A stretch of DNA of 64,000 nt from Ananas comosus (lineage: Eukaryota; Streptophyta; Magnoliopsida; Poales; Bromeliaceae): assembly GCF_001540865.1 (NCBI RefSeq), contig NC_033622.1, positions 5,259,289 through 5,323,288 of the forward strand. Reading direction: 5' to 3'. How positions within the stretch are numbered: the first letter of the stretch is position 1; each line of letters opens with the position of its first letter. The notes below the pieces were generated by a model, which had not been told where the DNA came from, searched no databases, and saw nothing but the letters and a program-made list of their open reading frames with translations. Shown piece after piece: positions 12,086 through 21,942 of this stretch. The translations under genes and the position numbers were made by a program.

Positions 12086-12793
12086 AGGGTTAATTGCAGA
12101 CACGTCCCTGCAAACATGGTGAATTGTAAATATATCCCTGCAAAGCTCAACTTTCATGAGTTATCCCTATAAAAGTCCTAATGTATTCAAATATGTCCCT
12201 CTGGTTAGGATCCGTTAGAGAGCTGTTAATTTTTTAACAGTAGAGTTGCGAAATGACAATTTTGCCCTTGCCCTCTTTCTCTTCCTTTTCATCTTCACGC
12301 TACGGGAGCAGACGGCGTCGGCGGCAACGGCGACCTTGCGGAGCTTGTCGAGGTTTTGCGGCCAACGAGGATGAGGAAGAGGCGGAAGGCGAAAGCACGG
12401 CCGATGCCGTCGAAGGGGCCCGTGACGACGGCCCACGCAGGCACCACGACGGCGACGACGATCGGATCATTGACGACGACAACGAAGAAGAAGAAGAATG
12501 AGGAGAAAAGGAGGAGGAAAAGGAGGATACGGAGAAGAAGAGGAAGAAGAAGAAACAAGAGAGGAAGAAAAAGAGGAAGAGGAAGAAGAAGGGCAAAATT
12601 GTCAATTCACATTATTAATTAACCATGGTTAAGTATTTTAACTGTGGTTAACGAAATTTCTCTAACGGAGGTTAACGGCAAGGACATATATGAATACATT
12701 AGGACTTTTGTAGAGATAATTATGAAAGTTGAGCTTTGTAGAGATATATCTGCAATTCACCATGTTTGCAGGGACGTGTATGCAATTAACCCT
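12086..12793. mobile_element. Long-TIR element with captured gene piece (Pack-MULE-like)
   Basis: The outer 150-190 bp on each side are inverted copies starting AGGGTTAATTGCA. Both arms share cgtccctgcaaacatggtg, aagctcaactttcat and aaagtcctaatgtattca. AATTAAT on the right flank also occurs on the left flank, suggesting a TSD of about 7 bp, but AT-richness makes the exact length uncertain. The GC-rich centre, unlike the arms, contains part of a host gene (see 12,315-12,441). Long TIRs around a gene fragment are the signature of Pack-MULEs. Confidence 0.7.
12315..12441 (-). pseudogene. Captured 3-ketoacyl-CoA reductase (KCR) fragment
   Basis: The minus strand encodes AWAVVTGPFDGIGRAFAFRL, then LVGR, and after a frameshift NLDKLRKVAVA. 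This is the cofactor-binding TGxxxGIG start of the short-chain dehydrogenase fold as found in plant microsomal beta-ketoacyl-CoA reductase. That enzyme carries out the second step of very-long-chain fatty acid elongation in the endoplasmic reticulum. Several residues between FRL and LVGR are missing, and no catalytic Tyr-Lys region is present. The piece lies between the TIRs of the surrounding element, is strongly GC-rich against AT-rich arms, and is flanked by purine/pyrimidine-biased simple sequence. It cannot make an enzyme. Confidence 0.72.
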
Positions 12794-12919
12794 AATTAAT
12801 AATAGCTACAAACGATAAGTACGTTTGTGTTCTTCAATAATTATGTATTATAAATTATTTTCTTAAATAACTTTTAATATTGAAGTCTAAAGCATTAGTC
12901 TAAGAACCGTAACGATTAA

Positions 12920-12964
12920 CTATAATATTGTCTATCCGCGGCATCGTGCGAGTTCCTTAACTAG
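12920..12964 (+). mobile_element. Helitron 3' terminus (plus strand)
   Basis: The sequence CCGCGGCATCGTGCGAGTTC followed by CTTAACTAG and then a T fits the Helitron 3' end: a short GC hairpin about 10-12 bp before a terminal CTAG, with insertion before T. The matching 5' end could not be placed. The same terminus type recurs at 53,526 and, on the other strand, at 59,395. Confidence 0.7.
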
Positions 12965-13710
12965 TTTTAATATTAATTGTATAACAAAGAAAAGTTCTTT
13001 CACCAATCAAATTTAAAAATTTAACTACTAAGACAATTCAAATCAAAATAACTCAAAATTGATGGGGTGTTGAAAAGAAAAGATTAAAGCACATGGACCC
13101 CCATAGCTACAGCTATGTTGAAATAAGACATTTAACTATTTTTTATTTAAATGCTTTAGCGAAAAAAAAATAGATTTTGTTAGATTGTTAGAGCTTATGC
13201 TTAATTTCGATAGTTTCATAAGAGATTTTTTAAGTTCAGGAATTGTCAATAGAATCCAAAAATAAATAAATAAATCTAATTCATCAGTAGGAAAATGGTG
13301 ATTACAGTTCCTTGGTAATTTTACTATTTGATTCTTTCTGCTACATTATTCCAATCTACTTGCAAGGAGAGAGAGAGAGAGAGAGATGAAAAGAAGAGAA
13401 GATGATATAGCGACGGGAAAGAGAAACAAGAAGATGATAGGCGAAGGAGGTATAGATAATTGGGAAAGAACAGAATTTAGTACTTTATTTAGCGGTATAA
13501 TGGTACATTTGTGAAAGAAATGAATTAGCCCAATTTTGTATTCCGCCTTTTGGTTTGTGAAAACACCTCAAATAGAGCCTCTGCATTAAGATCTCCCACA
13601 GCAAATTTTGCGGCGAAGTACCACACAAACTATTGAGGCTTCCGCATCCAAACATCCCATTACCTAAACACGCCCATTCTGTCACCGCAAAAGCTAGTCA
13701 AAAAAGGCCC

Positions 13711-14587
13711 TTGCTAGTACTAATGTGCTAGTCATGCATATCGCCCTCAAATTCCCCCAGATTATTGAAAATGGAATTATTGGGGTGTTACAATGTAAAA
13801 TAGACCAAGGACCCGCGGGCCAACACAACCCAGCATGACCACGAATCATGCTAGGCCGCCCTCTATTGGCCCTGCAACCAAGCACAACACAGCCTGCAAC
13901 CATCATGAGCTATGTTGAGTTGCCTCTAGCCAACGTAGCATATTTTTTTCTTTTCTCTTTTACATCTTCAATTTTTTTTCTCTCGAGTGTAATTTAATTA
14001 TTCAAATTTTGAATAATTTCTATAAAAGTTATCTAAAAATTATTTACCAAATAAATAACAATAAAATCTTTATAAAAACAATGTTGAAAATTTTTTGAAA
14101 ACAGGATTAAAAATTAAAAGATTTATAAAATAAAATTGGGCCGGCCCGCATCCCATCTAGCTTAGTAGGGCCTAGAATATTTCGAGTGTAGATTGTATCA
14201 GTCATTGGACCGATAAAAGGAAGCCCAGATCCAAATCCAAGATATATCCAGCCACCTGTAGACCTAGTGCTACCCGGACTAATGCAGGTTATGCTGGCCT
14301 AGCACAACTCATTTACATCCTTATGAATGTGGGATTTTGAAGCTGGCTGCTAACATGTCCATGGTGTAATAATACTATTCCACATAGCACTTAGTTGATT
14401 GGTTTCCACACTTCCAACTAGCTATCTTCTTTGATATTATATGTCATGACGCAACTACCCCACTAGCATATGCACATGTTGGGACCAAAATGCTAAGCCG
14501 AAGTTACTAGTATTAATGCGCTAGTCACGTACATGGCCCACAAAGTCTTTAACAATGTGTAATCTGGAATTATTGGGATGTTATACT
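13711..14587. repeat. Diverged direct repeats (13,711-13,800 / 14,499-14,587)
   Basis: Both ends share the order ctagta.taatg.gctagtca, then .ggaattattggg.tgtta, in the same orientation, with about 700 bp between them. They may be remnants of a terminal repeat pair or of a segmental duplication. They are too diverged to classify. Confidence 0.45.
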
Positions 14588-15304
14588 TTGTGATACCCTA
14601 TTTCAAATGTTTCACAATTTTCTTGTTATTTACTTTCAAGATAAATTGGTATTAAATAATCTAAATGGTAAATTTCGAGTACACTTTTGGAGGAAAAAAA
14701 TAAACTTGTACTCTTACGATTTTAAGGGTATTAAGAAGCTAAATACTTCGGTAAGTTTGGCTTGGAAAAAGAAATTGAAATTGTTTTCCATCAACATTTT
14801 ATAGGAAGAATTTGGTCAAAGCTAAAGAGAAGTGTAATGTTAAAAGTTCATGAAGAGTGTAATATTAAAAGTTCGGATAATCCAAACCATTTGCGTATTG
14901 GACTAATCTAATAGAACAAAATAGCAAGTCAGCGCTATCATATTCTTTTTGTTACTCCTACAGAGATGGCTTTTGAGGTGTTTAAGTCATATCTGGTACT
15001 AGGCTTAGCTAATTGTCTTTGTGAAATTGAAATTGTTATTAGAAACAAGAGATAAGCCCCTAATATCTAGAGACTTGTAATTATCTTTTAGATCTTTGAT
15101 TTCTGAAAGGCTACAACTAAACCGTGCGATGGATTACAACAAATGGCATTGGATTGACTATCAAAACAAATCTAGGTATTATAGCAAAGGATGTAACTTG
15201 TTTAATTTTGTTGAAGAACTAACCCAACCATATAAACAACCCTTGAAGACCTTTCTAAATTCTAATCTCCTTTATATCACTTACAAATATTCTATAAAGT
15301 AGTG

Positions 15305-15365
15305 TGCGGTATGCAGATACATATGCAGGTGCGTATGCAGATACATATGCAGGTGCATATGCAGA
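15305..15365. repeat. Short tandem repeat (tatgcagatacatatgcagg)
   Basis: A unit of about 24 bp built from the words tatgcagata and catatgcaggtg is present about two and a half times. The nearby GT-rich microsatellite is at about 15,440-15,478. Confidence 0.7.
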
Positions 15366-16479
15366 CTAATTATAGTAGAAAGAATGTGTGTGTAGTGTGT
15401 ACACATGGGTACATATGCGGCCTACTTATTAAAGAGAGAGAGTGTGTGCATGCGTGTGTGTGTGTGTGCGCGTGTAGTTACAAAAAAGATGCATTATGTT
15501 TTTTAATTAAGAATACATAAATGCACTAAAAACTACCTACAAAAGCATTAAGAATAATAATTTCCTTTTTTATTAAAGCAGTCATTTACAATAGTTATAG
15601 TCACCAAACAAATCAACATAATTAAAAAACTAGGGGAAAAAAAACACATACCATTTTAAAAAACATGCACGAACATGTAAACATTATCATCAAATATGAA
15701 TAACATGGGTTCCTTGACTTTATTTTGGCTTAATTACACTTTAGTGCACTATACTTGATGCATGCAAAGCATTTTTTTCCCCCCTTTCGTTAAGCAACAA
15801 TCGAAGAGCCACTTGTTATAAATAAGAGAACAAAAAACGATTCAACAAAAAAGAAAACTGAAATGATTGATTGAATCGCAAAAAAATATATTAACTTCTG
15901 TTGGAATGAAAGCCAAGCATGAACTTAGTCAAATCACAACTTATTTGAATAACACTCCTTAACGAAGCAACAAACAATAAAACAAAGCTTCCTAACTAGT
16001 CTCAAAATAAACTTCAGCCAAAAGAAAGACAAGTCCAGGTTTGTGGAGTGTAAGATAAAGGTTTTAAGTCACAAGATAAGCTTCAAAGGGGATTTAGATA
16101 AGCTCAAATGGAAATGAAGAGATTTCATTTTGTTTCTCATTTGTTTCCAAAATGTATCATGACCAATTCCTCGGTCCAAGATCATGAGAACCATCAAAGT
16201 TCATTTCAGCTGCAAGTAACTCCATTCTTCTACTATTCTGGACAGTTTTTGGCAGCAAATCAGCACTACAACTGCTTCAGCTTGTAATTCACTGATCTAC
16301 ACAACAAAAGGCAACGAAACAGGGCGGTCAATGCAGCTTCTAAGGAGGTCACGGAAGCTTCATTTCAGCTGTCAACTCCGAGTGAACTAGTTGTGGACTT
16401 AAACAAATTGTGGGACACTAGAGCTTGAACCTAGTGGCATGAATTGATCACTTGTTTCCCTAATTGAAGGGTAAATCGA

Positions 16480-16887
16480 CGCGTGGGACAACTCGAATTG
16501 GGATTCCGGCGAGCCTACGGTGTCCGATTGGGAGAAATTGCCGATTTTTATTCGTTAGCCGTGGGTCGAGCTAAATCGGCGAAAAGAAAACACAAGGCTT
16601 GGTTTTCACGCCCCAGACGCCAACACGAGGTGGGGGGTGCTATCCGAATTGGTCGAGTTTCATTCTATGTCTAAGTTATCATTTTTGGCCATGTATCATA
16701 ATGCATGAGAATTATGTTCTAGAATCATATGAAATTCTTGATTGGTGATTGCGTGCTTTTGAATGTAAATTGGAGCTTATGATTGCATGATATTCTTTAT
16801 GCCTTGGACGGACAAGGGAGACTCTGTCCATTCGGCGGTCTGTGCGCATGCCCGAGCCGACCAAAGTGGCGGTGGCAGGGCGTGACA
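16480..16887 (+). mobile_element. Probable Ty3/Gypsy LTR 3' fragment
   Basis: The end of this stretch, gactctgtccattcgg through a GC-rich run to GGGCGTGACA at 16,887, resembles the 3' terminus of plant Gypsy LTRs that finish in GGGCGTGACA. The complementary pattern occurs at about 56,654-56,700. No 5' boundary, partner LTR or TSD was found, so this could be part of a solo LTR or a fragment. Confidence 0.35.
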
Positions 16888-17082
16888 AATTAGAGTGAAT
16901 AGCCACAATGGCGACAATCATAAGAGGGAGGAATGGCCAATCCAAGCTCAACAACAATGGCAAAATTTATAAGCAGGGCGTGAGGCTAATGTTGGCTCAA
17001 GTAGAGAAGGAGAAGAAAAGCCAATCCAGGCTCAGAGTAGGAAGAAGATAACACCCAAAACAGGGCAGCAAAGAGGCAGTAG

Positions 17083-17424
17083 CAAGGTTTTAAGTGCCCG
17101 TCGGCACGGGCCGTATCCACCGTAGCGTACCGTGCCAACAAAATACCGGCACAATACAGACCCCGTGCCGTGGCACAGCTCAAAACTCTCTATTCTTTAA
17201 ATTAGTAAGTAATTTCCTCAAAAAGTTCAAAAGATGTGATAAAAAGACATAATAAATAATTAGAATATTTTGTTACTAAAGAAAATAAATATTTCATGCT
17301 ATTATGTGTCGGCACACAGGAATTTTTTTGACCGTCACGCATCGGCAAGGCTCGGCACGCACAGTGCCATACCGTGCCGGCAAGTTTTCTGGCACAACCC
17401 TGTGCCACGGCACTTAAATCCTTG
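17083..17424. mobile_element. hAT-like MITE, copy 2
   Basis: A 342-bp element flanked by GGCAGTAG (17,075-17,082) and GGCAATAG (17,425-17,432), an 8-bp duplication with one change. Terminal inverted repeats are CAAGGTTTTAAGTGCC and the complement of CAAGGATTTAAGTGCC. The ends are rich in cggcac words and the core is AT-rich. The core matches the copy at 6372-6705 in reverse complement. No coding capacity. Confidence 0.82.
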
Positions 17425-17432
17425 GGCAATAG

Positions 17433-18620
17433 TTCTTTCTTCGGAGGATTAATCTATCAAATCTGCCCCCAACACTCTTTTTTTTTTTTCTTTTACAGCC
17501 GTTTAATTCAGTTCTCAGTAGCTAAATTTTCTCTTTGAATTCCAACAAACTCTGGTTTGAATTTGAGCTTCAAACTTTAGGTTGTTGCTTAGATATTTGT
17601 TGCTTAATTCTCTCTCATTTGAATTTCAAAATTCAAGTTGAGAAGATCTCTCTCAAGCTGAACTCTTAATCTTCAAGTTTAGAAAGGTTAATCTTAGGTG
17701 AGGTTTAGGTTTGGATTCAATTAACCTCAAATTATAAAACAATTGGCTAAAATTTATTAAGAGACTTACCACTAATGAAAGCTTGTTGATGCTTGCATCA
17801 ATACTTTCGGATTTTTTTTCATCCTACTTGTTCTTTTTTCCTAAAGATGCCAATGAACAATTGTTTTCTCGCCAATCTCACCACCACTATCAATAAACAT
17901 AGATGGAAGCTCACAACTTCATTAAAAAGCACTAGATAAAAGTAGCAAAGAGTGTGTATTCATGGATTTTAGGGGGCAAAAAAATAAGTGAACGCCTATA
18001 AACAGCGGAACAAATGAAGAACAATTGCAGAGAAGCTTCCAATAGATCTAATATCCTACTAATAGTTAGAGGTCAAAGGCGTCGAGTGGGGAAGGCAACG
18101 AATAAATTAAATTTCTTTTTTTGTACACCAAAATGAAGTGATTTTATGCTCTCTAATGCCTCCAAACAGTGACCCTTAACAAAGTTGTTAATTTTCATCT
18201 AAGACAATAAGTTTGTTGATAGTAAGGTAAAGATTGGCAAGAAACAACAGATCAACGATGTCTTTGAAAAAAAAATAAATAGCATAGTGTAGCAAATGAA
18301 AATAATCATAAAGCACAGCGTAGAAATGGTTAATAAAATAATAGTTCAATGGTGTCTTTGAAAAGAAAAAGAATAGTACAATGTAGCAAATGAATATAAC
18401 CCTAAAGTACAGTGGTGCAAAGTGCAATAAAGCCTTTCGTATTTTCTTCAAATAACTTAGTATTTAATACAAATGGATACAAGATTTGGATATGCCTAAA
18501 ATCTAACCCAATATCAAAGACCACTTATGAACACCACATATTTGCCACCTAATCAATATGAAGTGTGTGCAGTTTATTGATCACACCGCATATGTGGGCA
18601 CATAAACAGCATTTTAAAAT
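17433..18620. other. AT-rich intergenic DNA
   Basis: No gene or RNA recognised. Between about 18,255 and 18,420, two diverged tandem copies of a unit of about 100 bp share the words gtctttgaaaa, tagcaaatga and aaagcacag/aaagtacag. Confidence 0.45.
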
Positions 18621-18787
18621 TGTGAGACCCCAAGTAATCCTATATATAAGATATAATAGGGCTAAAACTCTTAACCCGGCTTAAACATTTTAGACAGTGG
18701 CTAGGCCCAAAAGGTTAACAGAGTTAAGCGTGCTAGGACGGACGTAGTCCTAGGATAGGTGACCCCCTGAGAAGTTGGGGCGTCACA
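18621..18787 (+). mobile_element. Cassandra-like solo LTR (TRIM)
   Basis: A 167-bp unit beginning TGTGAGACCCC and ending GGGGCGTCACA, so with TG...CA termini in short inverted repeats. It is flanked by a perfect 5-bp duplication AAAAT (18,616-18,620 and 18,788-18,792). It contains a segment related to 5S rRNA (see next entry), the defining feature of Cassandra terminal-repeat retrotransposons in miniature. No internal region or second LTR is present, so it looks like a solo LTR. It is shorter than typical Cassandra LTRs. Confidence 0.72.
18715..18776 (+). other. 5S rRNA-derived segment within the LTR
   Basis: GTTAAGCGTGCT at 18,723-18,734 and TAGGATAGGTGACC at 18,751-18,764 match the 3' half of plant 5S rRNA, including the box A and box C parts of the internal RNA polymerase III promoter, with a few substitutions. 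The 5' half of the 5S gene is not evident, so this is not a functional 5S gene. Confidence 0.72.
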
Positions 18788-18880
18788 AAAATAGTGTTGC
18801 TAACTTGTCCCATAATGTCATAGTTTAATGTCCGTCATCCGTCAATGTTGTAAGTGGATTTCTATCTCTCTGATAGATTG

Positions 18881-20084
18881 TGTTAAGTCTTGTGTGTTGG
18901 CAAGTTTCGTGAAGTGAGTCGGAGTCTTAAAGGATCGGTGCGTATCGTCGAAGATCGAAGAATCCAAGACTTCGAAGAAATCGAAAAATAACTCACGACG
19001 TGAATCACGATGCTCAGGTAAGTTTTTAATTCATGGTATGGTGATTCATACTTAGTTGTAGGCATCAGAATCATAAAATCAAAGATTAGTGGATTAGAAA
19101 GTGCCTCAGAACTTTGCGAAACCCGAAACTTTGCAAAAAACTGAAAATTGCAAAGTGTACCGGTACAGCATCAGAAGTGTACCGGTACAGCATCAGAAGT
19201 GTACCAGTACAAAATGTGTTCCGGTATAACCAGCGACATGTCACCGGTTACAGTGTTTCGCAGGTTTTCTGTTCCGTCATCGTGTAACCGGTAACAGCTT
19301 AAAAGTGTACCGGTACACAACGTAAGAATCCGAAAAACTTTCTAATCCGATTCTAATTGATTTTAAAGTCTATAAATAAGCTATTGGGGTTCTCTAACAG
19401 ATCAAGCATCACGAAAATACATGTTTGAGAAACCCTAGAGGCTCAGAATTCATCAAAAACCTATTTTCTACATATTAGCCTCTTTTTGGTCAAATCGAGA
19501 AATTGTAATTTGATATCAATATGTCGATTTAATCTACGCTTCGCTTGGAGTTTTCTTTTCTGGTTTTCTACGATACTCTAAGCGAAGGATCACCATAATC
19601 ATGATATTCTTCATGTGCGACGTCGTGGATTCGGCGTGATCGAAGGCAGTTCGTGGATTCGGATCGAAAGCTTCGTGGATTCGAATCGAAAGCTTCGTGG
19701 ATTCGAAGTGGTGGCGCTTCGTGGATTCGGAACGAGGCGTTCGTGGATTCGGACGTGTGCGAGGTGTTCTTGGATTTGAACGTGAGGGCGTGGACAACCC
19801 GGAGGATTGCGCAAGATTCATAGGAGATTAAGAGAGGTCGAGTCCGTGGAGTCGGTAATCACCTTATAATCTTTTCTCTCAGTGAATTATTTTTTCGCAT
19901 GTTGGTCCCGTGGGTTTTTTACTCCAAGTTGGAGTTTTCCCACGTAAATCTCGGTGTGATTTTTATTTTCCGCATTTACTTTTATTGCATCGAAATTTGT
20001 GGTTTTTAGCCATTACACCTATTCACCCCCCTCTAGGTGTTAGATACAATCTAGATAGATTCTTGAGCTACCCCAAAACTTACA
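18881..20084 (+). repeat. 5' LTR of SIRE-like element
   Basis: Starts TGTTAAGTCTTGTG and ends AACTTACA. It carries a TATA-like TATAAATAAG at 19,371-19,380. Upstream of that is a cluster of the palindrome TGTACCGGTACA and variants (about 19,158-19,320). Downstream there are repeated cgtggattcg units (about 19,620-19,770). It is 44 bp longer than the 3' LTR, partly from an extra copy of a 21-bp palindrome-bearing unit near 19,160-19,200 and an extra cgtggattcg unit. Confidence 0.93.
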
Positions 20085-20085
20085 A

Positions 20086-20103
20086 TTGGTATCAGAGAGG
20101 GAT
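20086..20103 (+). promoter_or_regulatory. Primer-binding site (tRNA-Met type)
   Basis: TTGGTATCAGAG starts two bases after the 5' LTR. It is the usual Copia primer-binding site, complementary to the 3' end of initiator tRNA-Met. Confidence 0.85.
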
Positions 20104-20122
20104 CTAGATATATTGCTATCTA

Positions 20123-21439
20123 ATGGCCGAAGGCAATAACATTAATCGACCACCGCTCTTCGATGGCACGAATTATGCCGATTGGAAAGTTTGCATGAGA
20201 GCTTTTCTAATTACAATCGATGAGCGGGTTTGGCAAGCAATTGAATTCGGATGGAAACATCCAACCGAAATTGTCGATAATGCTACCGTCCCGAAACCGA
20301 GAAACAAGTGGACGAAAGATGAGAACGAGTCATCTTCGTTTAATGGCAAGGGCATAAACGCTTTATTTAATGCATTGTCACAAACGGAGTTCACTCGCGT
20401 TTCGGCGTGTAATACCGCCAAGAAAATTTGGGACACTCTACAAGTTACGCATGAAGGGACTAGCTTGGTAAAGATTCAAAAATTACAAATGTTGACAAGC
20501 AAATTTGACTCGATTTTTATGGAAGAAAACGAGACCTTTACCGAGTACTATACTCGACTTCAAGACGTTGTTAATACATGCGCTAACTTGGGAGAGAAAA
20601 TTCCGGATTCTAAAGTTGTTCGAAAAATTCTTCGCACTCTTCCGGAACGCTTTCGAGCAAAAGTTGCCGCGATCGAAACCGTAAGACATCCGGACGAGAT
20701 GAAAGTCGAAGAGTTAGTAGGTGCGTTGCAAACTTATGAGATGACTTTTCCTACTAACCAATCTTCTTCCAAGTCTTCTTCTACAAGTACAGGGGTTGCA
20801 CTCAAATCAACAAAGAAAGAAGATGATGACTCGGATTCCGACGGAGATATTTCGCTCGCCGATTTCGAACATCAATTAACGCTCCTAACGAAGAAGTTCC
20901 GACGGAATTTCCGGAAGAATAAATCGGACAAGGCTTCATCGTCAAAGCATAAATCCTTTTCTAAACATTCTTCAAGTTCAAAATCTAAGGATAAAAAACT
21001 TGCAAAGTCTTCAAAAGAAAAAGATGAATTTGAAGGAAAAATCCAATGCTACAAATGCAAAGGCTACGACCATATTGCAACGGATTGTCCTTCAAAGAAA
21101 ACTTATAGACAAAAGGCTTTGCAAACAAAGACTTGGGATGATTCAACTTCTAGTGAATCAAGTTCAAGTGATGAAGAAAAGAATGAACTTGCTTTGTTTA
21201 CTAACACTTCTTTGCCTTCGTCTAATGTTGTTTGTTTATCCTCTATTGTGTCTAATTCTAGTGTTTCTCCTTCCTTGCATGGTACTTCGAGTGATGATGG
21301 TGAAAGCGAGGAGGAGTCAAACGACGAGGATTTGGCGGAAGCATACAATCAACTTCTTATTGATTCGAAAAAGATGGCCAAGCATAATAAGAAGTTGAGA
21401 AGGCGTTTATTGGAACTTGAAAGGAAAACAACAAGTTGA
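20123..21439 (+). CDS. gag: SIRE-like Copia Gag, N-terminal and central part
   Basis: A 438-codon ORF from ATG 20,123. Residues about 8-30 (PPLFDGTNYADWKVCMRAFL) and 60-230 form the UBN2/DUF4219-type Gag capsid region typical of SIRE/Maximus Copia elements. A Ser/Lys-rich linker follows, then a CCHC zinc knuckle CYKCKGYDHIATDC at about residue 310. The C-terminal 60 residues are acidic and Ser-rich and begin a coiled coil. The frame stops at 21,437-21,439 inside an AAGG/AAAA run. The next ORF continues the same protein in another frame, so a one-base change has split Gag. Gag packages element RNA into virus-like particles in the cytoplasm. Confidence 0.9.
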   Translation: MAEGNNINRPPLFDGTNYADWKVCMRAFLITIDERVWQAIEFGWKHPTEIVDNATVPKPRNKWTKDENESSSFNGKGINALFNALSQTEFTRVSACNTAKKIWDTLQVTHEGTSLVKIQKLQMLTSKFDSIFMEENETFTEYYTRLQDVVNTCANLGEKIPDSKVVRKILRTLPERFRAKVAAIETVRHPDEMKVEELVGALQTYEMTFPTNQSSSKSSSTSTGVALKSTKKEDDDSDSDGDISLADFEHQLTLLTKKFRRNFRKNKSDKASSSKHKSFSKHSSSSKSKDKKLAKSSKEKDEFEGKIQCYKCKGYDHIATDCPSKKTYRQKALQTKTWDDSTSSESSSSDEEKNELALFTNTSLPSSNVVCLSSIVSNSSVSPSLHGTSSDDGESEEESNDEDLAEAYNQLLIDSKKMAKHNKKLRRRLLELERKTTS

Positions 21440-21942
21440 AGACCACGAATAAAGCTCTTGAGGAGGAAAGGGAAGCAATATTGAAAAACAATTCGATCCT
21501 CCAAGAGAAGCAAGAGGAAACGGAATTAACGATCAAATCATCTAAAGACAAGATTGGATTTTTGAAGCATCAATTCAAGGAAACATTTACATCCAATCAA
21601 GTCTTGACCAATCAAGTTCGTCAACTTCAATCTGACATACAAAAATTCTCTTCCGGGTCAAAGAAATTGGATCATATGCTCGGATTGGGTCAAACGAACA
21701 AGGTAGGACTCGGATATGAAAGAACATGTGTTGAGAAGGATTCAAAATCAACTTCTAAAGTCTCAACAAATTCAAACGAAAAGGTGTGTCATCAATGTGG
21801 CATCAAAGGACACATCAAAAAGAGTTGCCCGAACAAGACAAAGAAGAATCAATCGGCAACTTCTAATTGTCAAGCGGCACCCTCTACTACTCGACTTCCC
21901 CCACGGAATTCAAAGGAAAAACAATTAAGTCGAGTACCTTGA
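21436..21942 (+). pseudogene. gag: SIRE-like Gag C-terminal part, frameshifted
   Basis: It overlaps the previous ORF by four bases in a different frame and continues the coiled coil (Glu/Lys-rich, residues 1-90). It then has a second zinc knuckle CHQCGIKGHIKKSC near residue 117. After the stop at 21,940-21,942 coding similarity fades within about 150 bp, at the point where protease would start in an autonomous SIRE element. A programmed frameshift cannot be ruled out, but simple decay or a sequencing indel is the easier explanation. Confidence 0.8.

Larger units (their letters stand above)
12965..16479. other. Repeat-rich intergenic DNA, no gene recognised
   Basis: Contents include a GA microsatellite at about 13,368-13,386 and a pair of diverged direct repeats (13,711-13,800 and 14,499-14,587). 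There are GC-rich patches near 13,805-13,900 and 14,140-14,310 that look like decayed transposon sequence. A short tandem repeat lies at 15,305-15,365 and a GT-rich tract near 15,440-15,478. No ORF has a recognisable domain. Confidence 0.45.

Noticed and set aside
12253..12622. Several overlapping ORFs of 80-100 codons, Arg/Lys/Asp/Ser-rich
   Set aside because: They arise from purine-rich simple sequence and the captured KCR piece inside the TIR element; only the KCR frame has domain support.
16483..16674. Plus-strand ORF of 63 codons (MGQLELGFRRAYG)
   Set aside because: It falls in a probable LTR fragment and has no similarity to a gene family I know.
20173..20436. Minus-strand ORFs opposite SIRE-like gag
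   Set aside because: Shadows of the gag reading frame; the sense frame carries the capsid and zinc-knuckle motifs.
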